This document shows, piece after piece, positions 16,877 to 27,520 of a DNA stretch of 64,000 nucleotides (positions within the stretch are counted from its first letter, which is position 1; each line of letters starts with the position of its first letter). The stretch covers positions 1-64,000 of the forward strand of contig NZ_PNOR01000025.1 in NCBI RefSeq assembly GCF_002869765.1, read 5' to 3'. The notes under the pieces are model-generated. The model was not told the DNA's origin. It saw only the letters and a list, made by a program, of their open reading frames with translations, and did not search any database. Made by a program: the position numbers and the translations under genes. The stretch comes from Deinococcus planocerae (lineage in GTDB: Bacteria > Deinococcota > Deinococci > Deinococcales > Deinococcaceae).

Positions 16877-17298
16877 TCGCCTGCCTCCTCCGGCCAGTCC
16901 CCGAGGACTCGCCGCAGCAGGGCCACCTGCCCCCAGTGGTAGGCGTTGTGCGCGGCGAGGTCGGTCAACACGTCCCGCGCCCGCTCGGAGGGGTCCCCCG
17001 CCAGCGCCTGCGCCTCGGCGAGTTCGAAGGTGAGTTCATCGAGAAGGTGCCGAAATCCGGCCTCGGTGACGGGCGGGTCCGGCCACACGTCGAGGCCCTC
17101 CGGCCACGCCTGCGTGCGGCCTGAGGCGAGGTCGAGGCTGGCGCGGCCCGTCACGGCGAGGTGGGCGAGCACGGCGGCGAGGGTGTACGGCACGCCGGGT
17201 ACGGGCCGGGAGGCGACCTCCAGGGTGAGCCCGTCGAGAAGCTGGGACGGCTCGCGGAAGGCGGCCCCGCCCGCGAGGGAGGCTTGGAGGAGGTTCAT
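16873..17298 (-). CDS. DinB-family protein
   Basis: The 141-residue four-helix-bundle protein carries putative metal-binding histidines in AAVLAHLAVTGRASLDL (about 45-60) and DLAAHNAYHWGQVALLRR (about 113-130), typical of DinB/YfiT-like proteins. The family is expanded in Deinococcus and includes thiol transferases and damage-induced proteins; activity here is unknown. ATG at 17298 starts the first helix. It heads a coupled cluster DinB-yjjX-GNAT. Confidence 0.85.
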   Translation of the reverse strand: MNLLQASLAGGAAFREPSQLLDGLTLEVASRPVPGVPYTLAAVLAHLAVTGRASLDLASGRTQAWPEGLDVWPDPPVTEAGFRHLLDELTFELAEAQALAGDPSERARDVLTDLAAHNAYHWGQVALLRRVLGDWPEEAGE

Positions 17299-17439
17299 GG
17301 GCCCCAGCCTAGCCCGCCCCGGCGGCGACTCAAGGGAACGCCAAGGCCGCGTTTCGGGAGCGTAAAGGCGCCGGGCGGGGTTTCGGGTGTTTCTGCGGGC
17401 CGGGGGCACCACACTACGGGCATTAGACCGGAGACCTTG

Positions 17440-17886
17440 ATGACCAGTTCCGAGACCACACCCATCGAGATTCTGCTCGTCGAGGACACCGAGGCCGACA
17501 TCCTCCTGACCGAGGAGGCTTTCGCCGCCGCCGGAATCGCCAACAGATTGCACGTCGTGCGCGACGGGGTAGACGCCCTCGCCTTCCTGCGCGGGGAGGG
17601 CGAGTACGCGGGCGTGCCCCGCCCGGACGTGATCCTCCTCGACATCAACATGCCGCGCATGAACGGCCTCGAACTCCTCGCCGTCCTTAAGCGCGACCCC
17701 GCGCTGATGACCATCCCCGTCATCATCCTGACGACCAGCCAGGCCGAGGAGGACATCCTGCGCTCGTACCAGGCCCACGCCGCGAGCTACGTCGTCAAAC
17801 CCATCGACTTCGACCGCTTCTACGAGGCGATTCAGGCCCTCGGGCGCTACATGCTCACCATCGTGCGCGTGCCGCCGCCGGGCTAG
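17440..17886 (+). CDS. Single-domain response regulator
   Basis: The 148-residue protein is a bare receiver domain with IEILLVEDTEADILLTEEAF, phospho-acceptor Asp about residue 68 (VILLDINMPRMNG), switch Thr (ILTTSQAEED) and Lys about 120 (YVVKPIDFDRF). There is no output domain. This long-loop form resembles Rcp1/CheY-like regulators that pair with phytochrome histidine kinases. No kinase is adjacent. It is divergent from the DinB cluster. ATG 17440 is preceded by GGAG at about 7 bases. Confidence 0.9.
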   Translation: MTSSETTPIEILLVEDTEADILLTEEAFAAAGIANRLHVVRDGVDALAFLRGEGEYAGVPRPDVILLDINMPRMNGLELLAVLKRDPALMTIPVIILTTSQAEEDILRSYQAHAASYVVKPIDFDRFYEAIQALGRYMLTIVRVPPPG

Positions 17887-17892
17887 AAGGGC

Positions 17893-18666
17893 TCAGGAGC
17901 CGAGCAGAAAGCGGACCGTCTCGTCCCGCATCTTCTGACTCGTGTAATGGCCGACTCCGGGGAAGACGACCTCTCGGAAATCCCCGGGGCAGCCCGCCCG
18001 CCCGTAAGCCTCTCGGTACGCGGCGGCGGTGGGAACGTGGTGCGCGGCGAGGGGAAAGGCCGGGTCCACGTCCCCGCTCGCCAGCAGGAGGGGGATGGGC
18101 GGGGCGTCTCCGGCGTGGTCGAGCGGGCGGTGGGCCTCCAGAAAGGCGCGCAGTTCCGGCCTCCGTACCTCCGGCTCGTGCCAGACGCCGGACGAGATCA
18201 GGGCCGCCGCCCGCCGCACCCGCCTCTCGGTCCGCGCGAGGGTCTGCGTCACGTACCCGCCCATGCTCGACCCGGTGACGGAGACGGGAACCGGACCGAC
18301 CAGCTCCGCCAGGGCGTCCAGCAGGGCCGGGGCCTCCGCCACCGTCCGGCGCACGCTCTCCCAGACGTACTCGCGGGCGTTGAGCCCGGGCGGCGTGTCT
18401 CCCAGCCGCTCGCCGTGCAGCGCCGCGTCCGGGACGACGACGGCCCAGCCGTGCGCGGTGAGCCCGGAGTACACGCCGAGCTTGCCCTCCTTCGCCGCCC
18501 ACGCCCCGTGGTAGGTGAGGCACACGGCCCGCACGTCGGCCAGTTCCGCAGGTCGCTCGATGAGGACGGGAACGCCCGCCAGCACCCGCCGTTCGATGAG
18601 GTACGGGGTCCCCTCGTGCGTCGGCGTGGCGTGCGGGTCGGCGGGGTCGAAGGTTCGCTCGGTCAT
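17893..18666 (-). CDS. Alpha/beta hydrolase (esterase/prolyl oligopeptidase type)
   Basis: The 257-residue protein shows a canonical hydrolase fold: VCLTYHGAWAAKEGKLGVYSGL (oxyanion strand), nucleophile elbow VTGSSMGGYVTQTLA with Ser at the GxSxG, LLASGDVDPAFPL for the acid loop and VVFPGVGHYTSQKMRDE with the catalytic His. No signal peptide. It resembles YitV/YqiA-like esterases. ATG at 18666 overlaps the phosphatase stop as ATGA, so it is the last gene of the sugar-transport operon. Confidence 0.86.
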   Translation of the reverse strand: MTERTFDPADPHATPTHEGTPYLIERRVLAGVPVLIERPAELADVRAVCLTYHGAWAAKEGKLGVYSGLTAHGWAVVVPDAALHGERLGDTPPGLNAREYVWESVRRTVAEAPALLDALAELVGPVPVSVTGSSMGGYVTQTLARTERRVRRAAALISSGVWHEPEVRRPELRAFLEAHRPLDHAGDAPPIPLLLASGDVDPAFPLAAHHVPTAAAYREAYGRAGCPGDFREVVFPGVGHYTSQKMRDETVRFLLGS

Positions 18667-19229
18667 GCCGTTTCCAATCGTGCCGCTCGTCCTTCCGCGT
18701 CCAGCGTCCACACGTCGGGATTGCACAGGGTCGCCCAGCCCCCGAAGTCGAGCCCCAGCGCGAGGGCGAGCAGGTTGCCGTGGGTGACGACGGCGGTGAG
18801 GCCGCGCGGGTCGCGGGCGTCGGCGAGGGCTCGGACGATGCGTGCCCGCGCTGTCGTGCCCGACTCGCCCCCCATCAGCGCAAGTTCATCATCCGCGAAG
18901 CTCGACCGCAGGTGCGTCATCCAGTCGGTCAGGTCGGCACCGCTCAGCACCCGCTCCGTCAATCGCCCGTCCGTCTCAATCTTCAGCCCCAGCCGGGCCG
19001 CCAGCGGGCGCACCGTGTCCACCGCCCGCCTCCACGGACTGCTCACGATGCGGGTGATGCCCAGCTCGGCCAGCCTTTCCGCCAACTGCGCGGCCTGCAC
19101 CTCCCCCTCTGGAGTCAGTGGCGCGTCGAGAGCCTGCCCGGTCGCCTTCGCATGTCTGATCAGGAGAAGCGTCCCTATCGCGATCTTCGGCCCATCGCTG
19201 ACGGCGCAGAGCCCACCGCTTCCCCTCAC
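18663..19229 (-). CDS. Histidine phosphatase family protein
   Basis: The 188-residue protein has the RHG-type motif LLLIRHAKATG with the phospho-accepting His, LTPEGEVQAAQLAERLAELG, SSPWRRAVDTVRPLA, and the second His in AVVTHGNLLALAL. It belongs to the phosphoglycerate mutase-like branch; substrate unknown. GTG 19229 overlaps the preceding gene as GTGA, and its own stop overlaps the next as ATGA, so it is tightly coupled in the operon. Confidence 0.87.
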   Translation of the reverse strand: MRGSGGLCAVSDGPKIAIGTLLLIRHAKATGQALDAPLTPEGEVQAAQLAERLAELGITRIVSSPWRRAVDTVRPLAARLGLKIETDGRLTERVLSGADLTDWMTHLRSSFADDELALMGGESGTTARARIVRALADARDPRGLTAVVTHGNLLALALGLDFGGWATLCNPDVWTLDAEGRAARLETA

Positions 19230-20599
19230 ACGTTCCCCCCCAGCCGCCGCATCTCCGATTGCAGGGCCGCCACGTCCACGCAGCGCACCCGGCCCCCATG
19301 CTCCCGCGCCGCCCACGCCGCCGCGATCCCCGCCGCCTCGCCCATCGTGTGACAGTTCTGCTGCACCCGGATCGCCGACTGCGCCTCGAAGGTGCTCGAC
19401 GCCGCGCGGCCCGGCACGAGAAGGTTCGCCACCCCCTGCGGCACGATGGAGCGGTAGGGAATCTCGTGGAAGGCATCGGGGGCGAAGTACGGCGCCTTGC
19501 CCTCCCGCTCGTGCAGGAGATGGGCGCCCGCCTTCACCGAGTGGATGTCCACCGGGTAGTGGTTTCGGCAGATCGAGTCCTCGAAGCGGCGGCAGTCGAG
19601 AATGTCTTCCAGCGTCAGCGTGTACTCCCCGACGATGCGCCGCGTCTCCCGCACCCCCACCATCGGCGCCACGGTGCCGATGAAGGCCGACTCGCACCCC
19701 TCCAGATAGCGGCGGCAGAAGGCCGTCAGTCGGTCAATCGCCGCCCGCCCGTCCGTCTGCGCCGCGCTGAGGTGCCAGGGGTTCGCCCCGTCGTTGAGGT
19801 CGGCGCGGATGCGCGGGCAGTTGAAGCTGATCTCGCCGGGCCGCCCCGGCACGCTGAAGCCTTGGAAGTAGTCGCCGTCGCGCTCCTCCAGCACGCCCGC
19901 CGCCACCGCCTCCCGGAAGAGCGGTTCGAGCGTGGACCGCTTGCCCCACACCATCCAGAAGTGCAGGAAGTCGGCAGAGGTCTGTCCCTGCCCGTGCGCG
20001 TTCAAGAAGGCGCACAGCCTCTCCGTGTCCACCCCCGCGAGCGTGAAACGCAGGCTCATCGCCTGGTGAATGCCCTCCTCGTCGCCCGCGTGGAAGGGGA
20101 CGCCCGCCCCCACGGCCACGTCCGCGTCCCCCGTCGAGTCGATGAACACGCCCGCGTGGAGGGCCTGTAACCCGCCCTTGTTGTGGACGACGAGCGCGGT
20201 AATTCGCTCTTCCTCCACGAGTGGCTGAACGACGTGGGTGTGGTACAGCACCTCGCCACCCGACTCCAGCAACATCTCCTCCAGCACGAACTTCATGCCC
20301 TCGGGATTGAACCAGTTGTCGTTGCCGCCGGGGTCGGTCGCGCCGTCACCCCGCGCGTGCATCCTGGCCTTGAGTTCGTCCGTCAGCCCCCGGTTCAGGT
20401 TCCGCCCCGCCGAGACATTCCGCATCAGCGGCGTGACCCAGGCGTTTGTGCCCGTGCCGCCCAGGCTCCCCTGCGCCTCCACGACGAGCACGCGCGCTCC
20501 AGCCCGAGCGGCGGCGATCCCCGCGATGGCGCCAGCGGTGCCGCCCCCGGCGACGAGGACATCCCAGGAGCGGGGTTCGGTGTGGGAGGGGAGGGTCAC
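19226..20599 (-). CDS. FAD-dependent oxidoreductase (FAD_oxidored family)
   Basis: The 457-residue flavoprotein opens with DVLVAGGGTAGAIAGIAAARAGARVLVVEAQG, the dinucleotide-binding fold, followed by LGGTGTNAWVTPLM. A second FAD contact is FIDSTGDADVAVGAGVPF, and the C-terminus has NLLVPGRAASSTFEAQSAIRVQQNCHTMGEAAG. This family is often encoded beside carbohydrate ABC transporters, as here; a sugar or sugar-acid substrate is inferred. GTG 20599 overlaps the lipoprotein stop (GTGA). Confidence 0.88.
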   Translation of the reverse strand: MTLPSHTEPRSWDVLVAGGGTAGAIAGIAAARAGARVLVVEAQGSLGGTGTNAWVTPLMRNVSAGRNLNRGLTDELKARMHARGDGATDPGGNDNWFNPEGMKFVLEEMLLESGGEVLYHTHVVQPLVEEERITALVVHNKGGLQALHAGVFIDSTGDADVAVGAGVPFHAGDEEGIHQAMSLRFTLAGVDTERLCAFLNAHGQGQTSADFLHFWMVWGKRSTLEPLFREAVAAGVLEERDGDYFQGFSVPGRPGEISFNCPRIRADLNDGANPWHLSAAQTDGRAAIDRLTAFCRRYLEGCESAFIGTVAPMVGVRETRRIVGEYTLTLEDILDCRRFEDSICRNHYPVDIHSVKAGAHLLHEREGKAPYFAPDAFHEIPYRSIVPQGVANLLVPGRAASSTFEAQSAIRVQQNCHTMGEAAGIAAAWAAREHGGRVRCVDVAALQSEMRRLGGNV

Positions 20600-20979
20600 T
20601 GGACGCCGACCTCGCCCCACGATTTCCCGTTCACGATGACCTCGAAGGGGCCTACGCGGGCAGGCGTTCCGGGGTCGGTGTAGGACAACGTGCCTTCCTC
20701 AACGACGGGGGGACAGGGACGGTTCGAACGTCTGCCCACAGATTCCGCCCGCAGCGTCAGGGCCTGCGCCGTCCGGGACACCATGCTCAGGCGGTGGTCA
20801 AAGCCCTCACAGGTGCTCAAGTTGTAGGCACGAACGTCGACTCGCAGCGCCTCCGTGGAAGAGACGGTCGCGGGCACGTTCACGCCAACCACCGTCAGGG
20901 GAAACACTTCCTCCACGCCGCTGCCCCCGCAGGCGGTTAGGGTGAAGGCGACGGTCGCAGCGCCCAACAGCTTCTTCAT
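20596..20979 (-). CDS. Small lipoprotein, hypothetical
   Basis: The 127-residue protein has a lipoprotein signal (MKKLLGAATVAFTLTACGG, lipobox LTAC with Cys at 17). The mature part is a small beta-rich domain with two more Cys (STCEGFDHR and NRPCPPVVEEG) that could form a disulfide. No family recognised. AGGATGAG precedes ATG 20979. It sits between the ABC permeases and the FAD oxidoreductase, overlapping the latter, so it is probably an envelope component of the same system. It does not look like a sugar-binding protein, being far too short. Confidence 0.75.
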   Translation of the reverse strand: MKKLLGAATVAFTLTACGGSGVEEVFPLTVVGVNVPATVSSTEALRVDVRAYNLSTCEGFDHRLSMVSRTAQALTLRAESVGRRSNRPCPPVVEEGTLSYTDPGTPARVGPFEVIVNGKSWGEVGVQ

Positions 20980-21025
20980 ACGCTCATCCTGCCATTCCGG
21001 GTGAGGTCCCACGTCCGCACCTGCT

Positions 21026-21941
21026 TCACCCCTTCACCGCCCCCTCGATGCCCTTCATGAAGTACCGCTGCCCGAAGGCGAAGATCACCAGGATGGGCAA
21101 CACGGTGATCACCGCCCCCGCCATCACCGCGCGCGAGTTCGTGCTGAAGGTGCCCGAGAGTTCGAGCAGCCCCGCCGACAGCGGCATCAGCTCCTTGTCC
21201 GGCAGCATGATCCGTGCCCACAGGAACGAGTTCCAGTACGCCACGAACTCCAGAATCGAGAAGGCCACGATGGTCGGCAGCGCGAGCGGCAGCATGATCC
21301 GCCGCCAGATCGTCAGTTCCTTCGCCCCGTCGATGCGGGCGGCCTCGATGAGTTCGATGGGAACCCCCAGGTACGCCTGCCGTAGCAGGAAGAGGCCCAC
21401 GATGCTCGCCACGCCCGGCAGCACGACCGCCGCGTACTGCCGCGCCGCGTCCAGCACCGGGTTCGTCTGCTGGAGCAGCCCCAGCTTGATCGTCGTGATG
21501 TAGTTGACGATCAGCCCCGCCTCGTTGGGCAGCACCATCAGGACCAGGATCGCGTAAAAGATCAGGTCCCGCCCCGGAAACCTCATCTTGGCGAGCGGGT
21601 AGGCGGCGAGCGAGGCCAGCGTGACCGTCAGCGTGACGCCCAGCGTGCAGATGATCAGACTGTTGACGATCAAGCGCCAGAACGGCACCGTCGTTCCCTG
21701 AAACACTTCGAAGTAGTTTCGCAGACTCACGTCCTTGGGCAGTAGCTTCGCCTCGTAGATGCTCCCCGTCGTCTCCAGGCTGGTGATGAGGGTCCAGTAA
21801 AAGGGATAGAGCAAGATCAGCGCGATGACGACGAGGACCGTGTAGGCGAGGGCGTTCCACAGCAGGTTCTTGCGCCGCCTGCGCGCCTTGATCTCGCTCA
21901 GGGTCGGGCTGGCCGCTGGCCGCTGGCTGCTGGCCGCTCTC

Positions 21942-21949
<8 letters not shown>
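21026..21949 (-). CDS. Carbohydrate ABC transporter permease (MalG type)
   Basis: The 307-residue inner-membrane protein has six predicted TMs, starting with LVVIALILLYPFYWTLITSLE, and the EAA-type loop that contacts the ATPase (ELIEAARIDGAKELTIWRRIMLPLALP). It matches the MalG branch of CUT1 sugar importers. It overlaps the MalF-type gene by 8 bases. The first 30 residues are encoded by a GCTGGCCGCT-rich stretch resembling intergenic repeats, so the true start may lie at a later codon. Confidence 0.93.
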
Positions 21950-22874
<925 letters not shown>

Positions 22875-22881
22875 GCCCGGC

Positions 22882-22887
22882 AGTCTA
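22882..22887 (-). promoter_or_regulatory. -10 box of the sugar ABC operon (leaderless)
   Basis: TAGACT with a 7-base spacer to ATG 22874. It drives the two-permease, lipoprotein, FAD-oxidoreductase, phosphatase and hydrolase operon. Confidence 0.65.
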
Positions 22888-22912
22888 CGGGTCGGCGGCC
22901 CATTAAGGAATG

Positions 22913-22942
22913 AAAAAAACCGGCCCTCTTGCGAAGAGCCGG
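22913..22942 (-). terminator. Terminator of the CsbD-like gene
   Basis: Read on the minus strand, ACCGGCTCTT pairs with AAGAGGGCCGGT (2-base bulge) around a CGC loop and is followed by seven T residues. It lies 22 bases after the CsbD-like stop. Confidence 0.85.
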
Positions 22943-22964
22943 TCCTGCCAGGCGGTGCTGGGCT

Positions 22965-23201
22965 TCAGTGGCCGTCGCCGTCTTGCGCCTCGCGCTTGCC
23001 CTCGCTGTACTCGGCGTGGGCCTGCGTGTTGTGGACCTCGGCCTTGGCGCGGTCTTCCATCGCCTCGGCGTCGTGCTTGGGGTTGTCGCTGAGGGCCCCG
23101 GCCACCTCGTGCCCGGCGGCGCGGGCGCGGTCGGCCCCTTCCTTCAGCTTGGCCCCGGCGGCGTCGGCGAGGTTGCCCAGCGTGCTCTTGTCATCACTCA
23201 T
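22965..23201 (-). CDS. CsbD/LEA-like small stress protein
   Basis: The 78-residue, very hydrophilic protein is rich in Ala, Glu, Lys and Asp (LADAAGAKLKEGADRARAAGHEVAGALSD, then AMEDRAKAEVHNTQAHAEYSEGKREAQDGDGH). It is predicted to be disordered or amphipathic helical, as in LEA/CsbD-like proteins linked to desiccation and stress tolerance. AGGAGG precedes ATG 23201 at a normal distance, so this gene, unlike many here, uses an SD-led transcript. Confidence 0.75.
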   Translation of the reverse strand: MSDDKSTLGNLADAAGAKLKEGADRARAAGHEVAGALSDNPKHDAEAMEDRAKAEVHNTQAHAEYSEGKREAQDGDGH

Positions 23202-23352
23202 GCGTGTAGACCTCCTGTGCGGTGGATTCCCGGATTGGGTAGCCACAGGATGCGCCCACAAGCTCAGCCGTGGGTAAGTTGAGGCTTGGCCCTCGCGTCA
23301 CCCTCCGGGGGCAACGCCTTGACGCTCCGGGGGTCTTGCCGCTTCTGACGGG

Positions 23353-23379
23353 ACCTGAACCCCTGTACCCCGTTCAGGT
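23353..23379. promoter_or_regulatory. Inverted repeat upstream of icd
   Basis: ACCTGAAC (23353-23360) and GTTCAGGT (23372-23379) are perfect 8-base arms 11 bases apart, 54 bases before the icd start. This could be an operator or a leader hairpin. The rest of the 231-base gap between the divergent genes holds a second small C5/G5 hairpin near 23395-23410. Confidence 0.45.
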
Positions 23380-23432
23380 GACAGGGACGACATTCCCCCC
23401 ACTTGGGGGTGGGGAGGTAGAGTTGGGCCGTC

Positions 23433-24692
23433 ATGACGAACACCCAGCAGCACGTCAAGGTGCCCACCGAGGGCGAGAAGATCACCATGCAGGGGGAGAA
23501 GCTCCAGGTGCCGAACCACCCGATCGTCCCCTTCGTGGAGGGCGACGGCACCGGGCCCGACATCTGGCGCGCGTCCGTGCGGGTGCTCGACGCGGCGGTG
23601 GAGGCAGCCTACGGAGGCGAGCGCAAGATCGAGTGGCTGGAGGTCTACGCGGGCGAGAAGAGCGTGCAGGTCTACGGCGAGGGCGAGTGGCTCCCCCAGG
23701 AGACCGTGGACGCCTTCGACGAGTACCTCGTCGGCATCAAGGGGCCGCTCACCACGCCCGTCGGCGGCGGCATCCGCTCGATCAACGTGGCGCTGCGCCA
23801 GGAACTCGACCTCTACGCCTGCGTCCGTCCGGTGCAGTATTTCGAGGGCGTCCCCAGCCCCCTCAAGCGGCCAGGAGACGTGAACATGGTGATCTTCCGC
23901 GAGAACACGGAGGACATCTACGCCGGGATCGAGTACCGCGCCGGAACTCCCGAGGCTGAGCGTGTGCGCCGCTTCCTGATGGAGGAGATGGGCGTCACCA
24001 AGATCCGCTTTCCCGAGACCTCGGCCTTCGGCGTGAAGCCCGTGTCGAAGGAGGGCACCGAGCGCCTCGTGCGCGCCGCCATCCAGTACGCCGTGGACAA
24101 CGGGCGCAAGAACGTCTCGCTCGTGCACAAGGGCAACATCATGAAGTTCACTGAGGGCGCCTTCCGCGACTGGGGCTATGACCTCGCCAAGCGCGAGTTC
24201 GGGGCCGTAGAGATCGACGGCGGGCCCTGGTGCCAGCTCCCGAACGGCATCGTCATCAAGGACGTGATCGCCGACAACTTCCTCCAGCAGATTCTCCTGC
24301 GCCCCACCGAGTACGACGTGATCGCCACCCTGAACCTCAACGGCGACTACATCTCCGACGCCCTCGCCGCCGAGGTGGGCGGCATCGGCATCGCGCCCGG
24401 CGCCAACATCAATTACGTGACGGGCCACGCCGTCTTCGAGGCGACCCACGGCACGGCACCCAAGTACGCGGGCAAGGACGTGATCAACCCCTCGTCGGTC
24501 ATCCTCTCCGGCGAGATGATGCTGCGCTACATGGGCTGGACGGAGGCCGCCGACCTGATTCTGAAGGGTCTCGACCAGACCATCCAGCAAAGGGTCGTGA
24601 CCTACGACTTCGCCCGCAACATGGAGGGCGCGACCGAGGTGAAGACCAGCCAGTTCGCGGACAAGATCGTCGAGAACATGCGGGGCGCCTGA
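23433..24692 (+). CDS. icd: Isocitrate dehydrogenase (NADP+)
   Basis: The TCA-cycle enzyme oxidatively decarboxylates isocitrate to 2-oxoglutarate. The 419-residue protein aligns throughout with the E. coli type: [31 protein letters not shown] (the Ser is the phosphorylation-site position), [17 protein letters not shown], and [20 protein letters not shown] with the Lys-Tyr pair that favours NADP. Because 2-oxoglutarate feeds the AAA lysine pathway, its closeness to lysT-lysX is notable, but homoisocitrate dehydrogenase would be a shorter protein. ATG 23433 lacks a good SD. Confidence 0.95.
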   Translation: MTNTQQHVKVPTEGEKITMQGEKLQVPNHPIVPFVEGDGTGPDIWRASVRVLDAAVEAAYGGERKIEWLEVYAGEKSVQVYGEGEWLPQETVDAFDEYLVGIKGPLTTPVGGGIRSINVALRQELDLYACVRPVQYFEGVPSPLKRPGDVNMVIFRENTEDIYAGIEYRAGTPEAERVRRFLMEEMGVTKIRFPETSAFGVKPVSKEGTERLVRAAIQYAVDNGRKNVSLVHKGNIMKFTEGAFRDWGYDLAKREFGAVEIDGGPWCQLPNGIVIKDVIADNFLQQILLRPTEYDVIATLNLNGDYISDALAAEVGGIGIAPGANINYVTGHAVFEATHGTAPKYAGKDVINPSSVILSGEMMLRYMGWTEAADLILKGLDQTIQQRVVTYDFARNMEGATEVKTSQFADKIVENMRGA

Positions 24693-24704
24693 AGGCGCGC
24701 AGAT

Positions 24705-24789
24705 GGCAGAAGGCTGAAGGCCAACTGCGGGGGCTGGGGCGTGGGCCTCAGCCCTTGTTGCCTTCTGCTTTCTGCCTTTCGCCTTCTGC
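24705..24789. repeat. Family B inverted repeat after icd
   Basis: GGCAGAAGGC (24705-24714) pairs with GCCTTCTGC at 24760-24768 and again at 24781-24789, with intermediate words GCTGAAGGCC and GCTTTCTGCC. It lies 13 bases after the icd stop and directly abuts the -10 box of the next gene. A terminator role is likely. Confidence 0.7.
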
Positions 24790-24795
24790 TACCCT
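24790..24795 (+). promoter_or_regulatory. -10 box of the small membrane protein gene (leaderless)
   Basis: TACCCT with a 6-base spacer to ATG 24802; its first base touches the last word of the family B repeat. Confidence 0.6.
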
Positions 24796-24801
24796 CCCCC
24801 C

Positions 24802-25029
24802 ATGACCCGCCTCCTCCTCGCCCTCGCGGGTGTGATCCTGCTCGCTGTGACCGCGCTGGCCCTGGTGTGGCTCGCCGGGCAGGTGCTCGTGGGCCTGGGC
24901 TCGTTCATCGTCGGGACGGCGGGCGTGCTGGGACGGCTGCTCGGCTACCTGCTGGGGACGGGGTTGCTCGCCGGGCTGGCCTACTTCCTGGCGAGCGCGT
25001 GGCGACCGACGAAGGGGCCGCGCCCTTGA
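24802..25029 (+). CDS. Small two-helix membrane protein, hypothetical
   Basis: The 75-residue protein is almost entirely hydrophobic: LLLALAGVILLAVTALALVWLAGQVLVGLGSFIVG (about 4-38) and LLGYLLGTGLLAGLAYFLASAW (about 46-67), with a short basic tail. Role unknown. Its TGA overlaps the methyltransferase start (TTGA), so the pair is coupled. Confidence 0.7.
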   Translation: MTRLLLALAGVILLAVTALALVWLAGQVLVGLGSFIVGTAGVLGRLLGYLLGTGLLAGLAYFLASAWRPTKGPRP

Positions 25030-25796
25030 CCTCTGCCGACCGGTTCCTGGGCCGGGCGGATGCTTACGCGCAGGGGCGGCCCTCTTATCCGGCCTCGCTC
25101 GGGGCGTGGTTGACAGAGCGGGGGTCGCTGGGTGGCACGGTCGCGGACGTGGGGGCGGGCACGGGCCTCTTCACCCGCTTGCTCCTTGCCCACGGTGCCC
25201 GGGTCGTGGCCGTCGAACCCAATCCGGAGATGCGCGCCCAGCTCGCGGCAGGACTCGCCGGGGAGGTCGAGGCGGGCCGTCTCACTGTGCAGCCGGGCTC
25301 CTCCGAGGTCACCGGACTTCCCGCCGCCTCCGTTTCCCTCATCACCGCCGCGCAAGCCGCCCACTGGTTCACACCCGCGCCGACGGTGGAGGAGTTTCGC
25401 CGCGTCCTGACCCCCGGTGGCAAGGTACTCCTGGTCTGGAACGACTGGCGGGGCGAGGAGACGGCGTTCAACCTCGCTTACGGGGCCGTCGTCAACGGCT
25501 TCCTCGCCCCCGGCACCCCTGACCTCGCCACCCGCGTCCCTGAGGACGAGCTTCCTCAATTCCTCCCCGGTGGTTTCGAACGCCTCACCTTCGAAAATTC
25601 CCTGACCCTCACCCGCGGGCGGCTGTACGCCCTCGCCGGAAGCGTCAGTTACCTGCCATCGCCAAGTGCCCCTACCTACCCGGAGATGACGCGGGCGCTC
25701 GACGCGCTATGCGACGCGCACGGGCAGGGCGGCACCGTCACCCTGATGTACCGCACGCACGCCTTCCTGGGACTTCTCGACCCCTTGACCTCTTGA
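25026..25796 (+). CDS. Class I SAM-dependent methyltransferase
   Basis: The 256-residue protein has motif I VADVGAGTGLFTRLLLAHGARVVAVEPNPEMRAQL, motif II VSLITAAQAAHWF and motif III FRRVLTPGGKVLLVWNDW. The N-terminal FLGRADAYAQGRPSYP is typical of the group related to yeast Tmt1-like and Rv3699-like methyltransferases. Substrate unknown. TTG at 25026 is chosen because it overlaps the preceding stop and begins just before the conserved N-terminus. Confidence 0.87.
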   Translation: MTSADRFLGRADAYAQGRPSYPASLGAWLTERGSLGGTVADVGAGTGLFTRLLLAHGARVVAVEPNPEMRAQLAAGLAGEVEAGRLTVQPGSSEVTGLPAASVSLITAAQAAHWFTPAPTVEEFRRVLTPGGKVLLVWNDWRGEETAFNLAYGAVVNGFLAPGTPDLATRVPEDELPQFLPGGFERLTFENSLTLTRGRLYALAGSVSYLPSPSAPTYPEMTRALDALCDAHGQGGTVTLMYRTHAFLGLLDPLTS

Positions 25797-25831
25797 CTCC
25801 CTGACGGCCCTACCCGTGATTCCCGCTTCAT

Positions 25832-25859
25832 TTGGGGAAACAAGATCCTTTAAACTATT
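25832..25859 (+). promoter_or_regulatory. AT-rich promoter region of the radical SAM gene
   Basis: TTGGGG (25832) and TAAACT (25851) or ACTATT (25854) lie in the only AT-rich stretch of the gap. Spacing is 13 or 16 bases, so the hexamer assignment is uncertain. Confidence 0.35.
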
Positions 25860-25921
25860 CGATTGTGACGCGCGCTGACTCCTGAGCACCCCTCAGCCCC
25901 CAGCGCGATCCGGGAGGCTTC

Positions 25922-27454
<1,533 letters not shown>

Positions 27455-27457
27455 GGA

Positions 27458-27520
27458 GGCAGAAGGCTCAAGGTGAAGGCAGATGGCGAGGGGACAAGCC
27501 ATCTGCCTTTCGCCTTCTGC
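27458..27520. terminator. Family B inverted repeat between convergent genes
   Basis: The inner stem AAGGCAGATGGC (27476-27487) pairs perfectly with GCCATCTGCCTT (27498-27509). Outer words GGCAGAAGGC (27458-27467) and GCCTTCTGC (27512-27520) also pair. It lies between the radical SAM stop and the antiporter stop, so it probably terminates both. Confidence 0.75.

Noticed and set aside
23433..24692. Homoisocitrate dehydrogenase for the lysine pathway
   Set aside because: The protein has the longer E. coli-type NADP-isocitrate dehydrogenase sequence, including the phosphorylation-site Ser and NADP-selective Lys-Tyr.
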